The notes under the pieces are model-generated. The model was not told the DNA's origin. It worked only from the letters and a program-made list of their open reading frames with translations, and made no database searches. From the NCBI RefSeq assembly GCF_016862175.1, contig NZ_BOML01000052.1:1-64000 (forward strand): a DNA stretch of 64,000 nt, read 5' to 3'. Source of the stretch: Paractinoplanes durhamensis (GTDB lineage: Bacteria; Actinomycetota; Actinomycetes; Mycobacteriales; Micromonosporaceae). The stretch's first letter is position 1. Each line of letters opens with the position of its first letter. A program made the translations under genes and the position numbers. This document shows, one piece after another, positions 60,945-64,000 of this stretch.

Positions 60945-63900
60945 TCAGGGACAACTGCCGGGTAACGATTGCCCGCCGTAGCGGGATGCCGGGATGAGCA
61001 TGTCGCACAGGCGCCGCACCGCTTGGTCCGGATCGAGGTGCCAGAGTGTGACGGTCCAGTCATTGGCGCCGGCGGCCAAGGTGCCACTGTCTGGAGAGAA
61101 CTCCAGCTGGCCGTTCTGGTTGCTGTTGGCCCGGACCTCGGCGATCAGGTTGCCGGTGTCGGCCTGCCAGAGCCGGACGATGTCGTTGTCGTTGTCCGTA
61201 GCGGTGGCCACGGTACGGCTGTCCGGTGACCAGGCTACCCGGGACAGCGGCACGGGGTGCTCGCCGATCGTGCGGACCGGGTTCAGGCCGTCGACCCGCA
61301 GCACCGGGGCCTTCTTCCCGCGCGCCAGCGCCACGAATGCGCTGTCCGGGCTGACGGCGATCTCGTTCACCGGGCTGCCCGGCAGATCACGCCGGTCGAC
61401 CAGGGTCAGCTCGGGTAGACGGTACCGCCAGATGGCCGCGTCCTGCGGTTGACTGTGGTCGGCGGGTGAGTGGTTGGACGCCACGAGCAGATAGCGCCCG
61501 TCTGGGGTGAATTCCTCGGCGATGGACACGTGCTCAGGCAGTTTGAGGGAGGCGCGAGGCCGCAGGGTACGGGCGTCCCACACCTGGACGTCCGGGTCAT
61601 CGCGTTCCTGTTCTTCTTGCGCCGAGTACTTCACGTCGGGGTTGCGGAAGTTGGTGACCACGGTGAGCAGCGACCCGTCCGGCGAAAATCGCACGTCCCC
61701 GGGGTAGAGGGTCGGGTCGATACGGAGCGTGCCACGCAACCGGTGAACCGGGTCGTAGATCAGGATCCGGCCGTCGGCGAAGGTGGCCGCGAGGGAGCCA
61801 TCCGGTGCGTATGCCAGGCCAAGAGGTCCGCCGTCGCCCGGCACCGTGATGGTGTCGCGCAGGGAGCTGGTCCGCGGATCCCAGATCCGGATGACCGGGT
61901 CGGCGCTGCCGGTGGCGAGTTGCTGCCCGGTGGCGTCGAACGCCAGGTAGCCGATGATCTGCGGGTGCGGTAGCTGATCGGTGCCGAGCCGGATCAGCTG
62001 AGGCGGCGCGGATGCGCTGGTGATCGCGAGCAAACGGTCGTCGGGGGACAACGCCAGATCCGACGGGACGGATGAGAATCCGCGCACCGGTTGGCGAGGG
62101 CCGCCGAGGGTGAGGGCGAGAATCTCGCCGGGCTCGTTGCCGCCGACGATCGCGGTGCCGTCACGAGTAACCGCTACCACCGCGCCGAGCTCGCCGAACT
62201 CGGAATCGTCGAGGGTTTCCGGTCGCCATCCGGTCGCGGCGCGCCAGGCGCGCACGGGCTCGTTCGTCGCACCGCCGAACAGCGTGCCGTCCGCAGCGAA
62301 CCCGACGCTCCGCACCGTGGATCCCAGCGTGGCAAGCCGCCGTCCGTCGGCGCGACGCACCACCTCGGCGTTGTCCGTGCCGACCACCGCCAGATACTTC
62401 CCGTCCTGGCTCACCGCGAGCCTGACAGCACCCGGGACGCCGGTACGGATCGAGCCGAGCACGTGGCCGGTCGCCGGATCCCAGGCGGCGACCGAGCCGG
62501 CCGGAGTCACGTCGGAACGGCTGGCCACCACCGCGGAGGCGTCGGGCAGCCAGGCGACCGCGCCGATTCCGGGTAGCCGCCGCCGAAGACTGCCGCCCGG
62601 CACGTCCCAGATCGCGACGCCATCGACCGCCGCAGCCCCGCCTGCCAGGTAACGCCCGTCCGGGGAGAAGCTCAGCGACAGCAACAGCCGCTCTTCGGCC
62701 GGATGCCGCAGTTCCCGGCCGACCTGCCGCTGAGTCACGCTGTCCCAGAGCTGGACCCGCCCGTCCGCGAAGCCCACCGCGACCAGCCGAGCGTCCGGGC
62801 TCACCGCGACGGCCACCGCTCCGGGCTCCGAGCCGAGCTGCCCCGAGACAACCGCATGCTGGGCGAACAGCAGGGCACCGCGAGCTTCGGCGGTGTCGGC
62901 TGCCTGCCATGCCCGTAACGCGTCCCGCACCGACCTGTCCGGCTCCGCCAAGAACTCGGCGCGGGATTGCGCCGCGTACTGCCGTGACGTCGCATACCGC
63001 CGTTCCAGGTCCGCCTGGACCCGCTGCCGCCAAACCACCAGTCCGCCGACGCCTACGAGCACCAGGGCGGCGGCAAGCCCGGCGACCAGTTGCCGCAGCC
63101 GCCGGTTGCTGCGCTGTTGCGCCAGCTCCTGTGCCTGAGCCGCCACCTCCGACGCGGCCAGGAAACGCCGTTGCAGCGGCGACACCTCACCATGGTCGGC
63201 GGCCCACTCCCGGGCGGCCGCCAATCGTGCACCCCGGTACAGCGCGTCGGGGTCCTCGCCGGTTGCCGACCACTCCGCGGCGGCCTGAGCGAGCCACTGC
63301 CGCAGCAGGATCTCCTCGCGCGCCTCCACCAGCCAGCCGGCCAGCCGCGGCCACCCGGTCAGCAACGCCTCATGGCTGATCTCCACCGTGCCTTCCCCGG
63401 TGGTGACCAAGCGCGCCTCGATCATCGGGCGAAGCACCACCGCGTCGGTCTCCAGCGGGGTGGAGCGACGACGGACCGGCCTGTCGTCCACGACGGTTAC
63501 CAGACTGAGCAACGCCGCCCGCATCGCCGTGCGCGCGGCGTCGTTCAGGTCGAGATAGATGCGCTCGGCCGTCTCCGCGACGGCCCGGCGGATGCTGCCG
63601 GTCCGGCGATAGCCGTTCACCGTCATGGTGGCGCCCTCGCGGCGCTCCCACGTGGCGCGCAGAGCGTGACCCAACAGTGGCAGCGCCCCCGGTGGATAGT
63701 CAGGGGCACCTAGATCAGTGAGCAGCAGTTCCTCAAGCCCGGGCTCGATGGCAAGACCTGCCTCGGTGGCGGGCTCGCGAATGGCCCGGCGGAGGTCCTC
63801 CCCGCCCAGCGGACCCACCACGACCTGCCCGGCGCCGAGCATGGGAACCATGGGCGCCAGCTCTGTGCACTGCGGGTAGAAATCGGCGCGCACCGCAACA

Positions 63901-64000
63901 ATCAACAATGCGGGGCGAGACGCAGCGAGCGCTTCCACGAACGCCGCCCGTTCCGCCGGGTCGGTGCACTGGGTGAAGATTTCCTCGAACTGGTCGACCA
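60945..64000 (-). CDS. nSTAND1-type NTPase with WD40 propeller (partial, 5' end outside)
   Basis: The visible 1017 residues lack the N-terminus, which lies beyond the right edge. The window begins at the Walker B region (VDQFEEIFTQC), followed by ALLIVAVRADFYPQC and the helical STAND relay (RRAIREPATEAGLAIEPGLE, ALPLLGHALRATWERREG, EISHEALLTGWPRLAGWL). One TM helix (LRQLVAGLAAALVLVGVGGL) then separates the NTPase from a C-terminal run of ten or more WD40 repeats (VAVSPDARLVAVGFADGRVQ, LWD endings). Such proteins are NLR-like switches; the missing N-terminus usually carries an effector domain or an amyloid or death-like motif. It lies in the same accessory neighbourhood as the nucleosidase operon. 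Confidence 0.9.
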   Translation of the reverse strand, partial: VDQFEEIFTQCTDPAERAAFVEALAASRPALLIVAVRADFYPQCTELAPMVPMLGAGQVVVGPLGGEDLRRAIREPATEAGLAIEPGLEELLLTDLGAPDYPPGALPLLGHALRATWERREGATMTVNGYRRTGSIRRAVAETAERIYLDLNDAARTAMRAALLSLVTVVDDRPVRRRSTPLETDAVVLRPMIEARLVTTGEGTVEISHEALLTGWPRLAGWLVEAREEILLRQWLAQAAAEWSATGEDPDALYRGARLAAAREWAADHGEVSPLQRRFLAASEVAAQAQELAQQRSNRRLRQLVAGLAAALVLVGVGGLVVWRQRVQADLERRYATSRQYAAQSRAEFLAEPDRSVRDALRAWQAADTAEARGALLFAQHAVVSGQLGSEPGAVAVAVSPDARLVAVGFADGRVQLWDSVTQRQVGRELRHPAEERLLLSLSFSPDGRYLAGGAAAVDGVAIWDVPGGSLRRRLPGIGAVAWLPDASAVVASRSDVTPAGSVAAWDPATGHVLGSIRTGVPGAVRLAVSQDGKYLAVVGTDNAEVVRRADGRRLATLGSTVRSVGFAADGTLFGGATNEPVRAWRAATGWRPETLDDSEFGELGAVVAVTRDGTAIVGGNEPGEILALTLGGPRQPVRGFSSVPSDLALSPDDRLLAITSASAPPQLIRLGTDQLPHPQIIGYLAFDATGQQLATGSADPVIRIWDPRTSSLRDTITVPGDGGPLGLAYAPDGSLAATFADGRILIYDPVHRLRGTLRIDPTLYPGDVRFSPDGSLLTVVTNFRNPDVKYSAQEEQERDDPDVQVWDARTLRPRASLKLPEHVSIAEEFTPDGRYLLVASNHSPADHSQPQDAAIWRYRLPELTLVDRRDLPGSPVNEIAVSPDSAFVALARGKKAPVLRVDGLNPVRTIGEHPVPLSRVAWSPDSRTVATATDNDNDIVRLWQADTGNLIAEVRANSNQNGQLEFSPDSGTLAAGANDWTVTLWHLDPDQAVRRLCDMLIPASRYGGQSLPGSCP

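Overview
The window is very GC-rich, uses almost only G/C-ending codons, and carries actinobacterial families: a mycothiol-dependent maleylpyruvate isomerase-type protein, a BTAD/SARP-type regulator, a LuxR-type LAL regulator, a MoxR-DUF58-SpoIIM membrane block, and several probable leaderless genes with a TANNNT box 6-8 nt before the start codon. This fits a filamentous actinomycete, most likely Micromonosporaceae (Actinoplanes-like). The genus is inferred from protein style, not from a marker gene. No rRNA, tRNA, CRISPR array or intact insertion sequence was seen.

Layout. 0-2.2 kb: tandem repeats, then a minus-strand operon (XRE/MmyB regulator, DUF2255, SDR). 2.2-8.4 kb: a polyamine block, with an amine-oxidase-like FAD enzyme and a TetR regulator transcribed divergently, then a PotABCD-type ABC importer. 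8.4-13.3 kb: an OmpR-type two-component pair, asparagine synthase, and a truncated glycosidase. 13.3-17.5 kb: a coiled-coil protein, a repeat-filled intergenic region, and a sulfur-scavenging group (DszC/SfnB-like monooxygenase with an xxPQ repeat tail, flavin reductase, and an SsuD gene whose 5' end has been replaced by a piece of an acyl-CoA-dehydrogenase-type gene). 17.5-25.8 kb: a BTAD regulator with a 141-aa partner, a three-gene ABC-2 exporter, an Hsp70-TM-lectin-fold fusion, a P450 and a mycothiol-dependent enzyme. 25.9-36.8 kb: a large secreted Ig/PKD-like repeat protein, a radical SAM/SPASM enzyme overlapping a 150-aa partner (candidate RiPP or protein-modification pair), a LAL regulator, a response regulator with Glu in place of the phospho-Asp, and a metzincin-like protein. 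36.9-43.8 kb: RDD, SpoIIM, DUF58, MoxR, DUF4350, DUF4129 and a membrane protein, a known actinobacterial membrane/AAA+ block. 43.9-47.4 kb: two secreted glycoside hydrolases. 47.4-57.2 kb: mixed single genes (SEC-C, patatin, alpha/beta hydrolase, NTF2-like, DUF4041/GIY-YIG, YdeI, a lipoprotein, a frameshifted LPXTG-type surface protein, KAS III).

57.4-64 kb is an accessory region, visibly lower in GC. A tight four-gene minus-strand operon encodes a bacterial PH-like protein, a PNP/UDP-type nucleosidase, a small two-TM protein and a 69-aa protein. The nucleosidase C-terminus and the TM-protein N-terminus share a roughly 20-residue Gly/Asn/Gln-rich motif that is conserved in protein but written with different codons. 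This resembles bacterial amyloid-signalling (BASS/RHIM-like) motifs that couple effectors to receptors, and I regard it as the best candidate for an undescribed conflict or defence module. A broken SUKH (SMI1/KNR4) gene and a large nSTAND1-type NTPase with a WD40 propeller, cut by the right edge, follow in the same neighbourhood.
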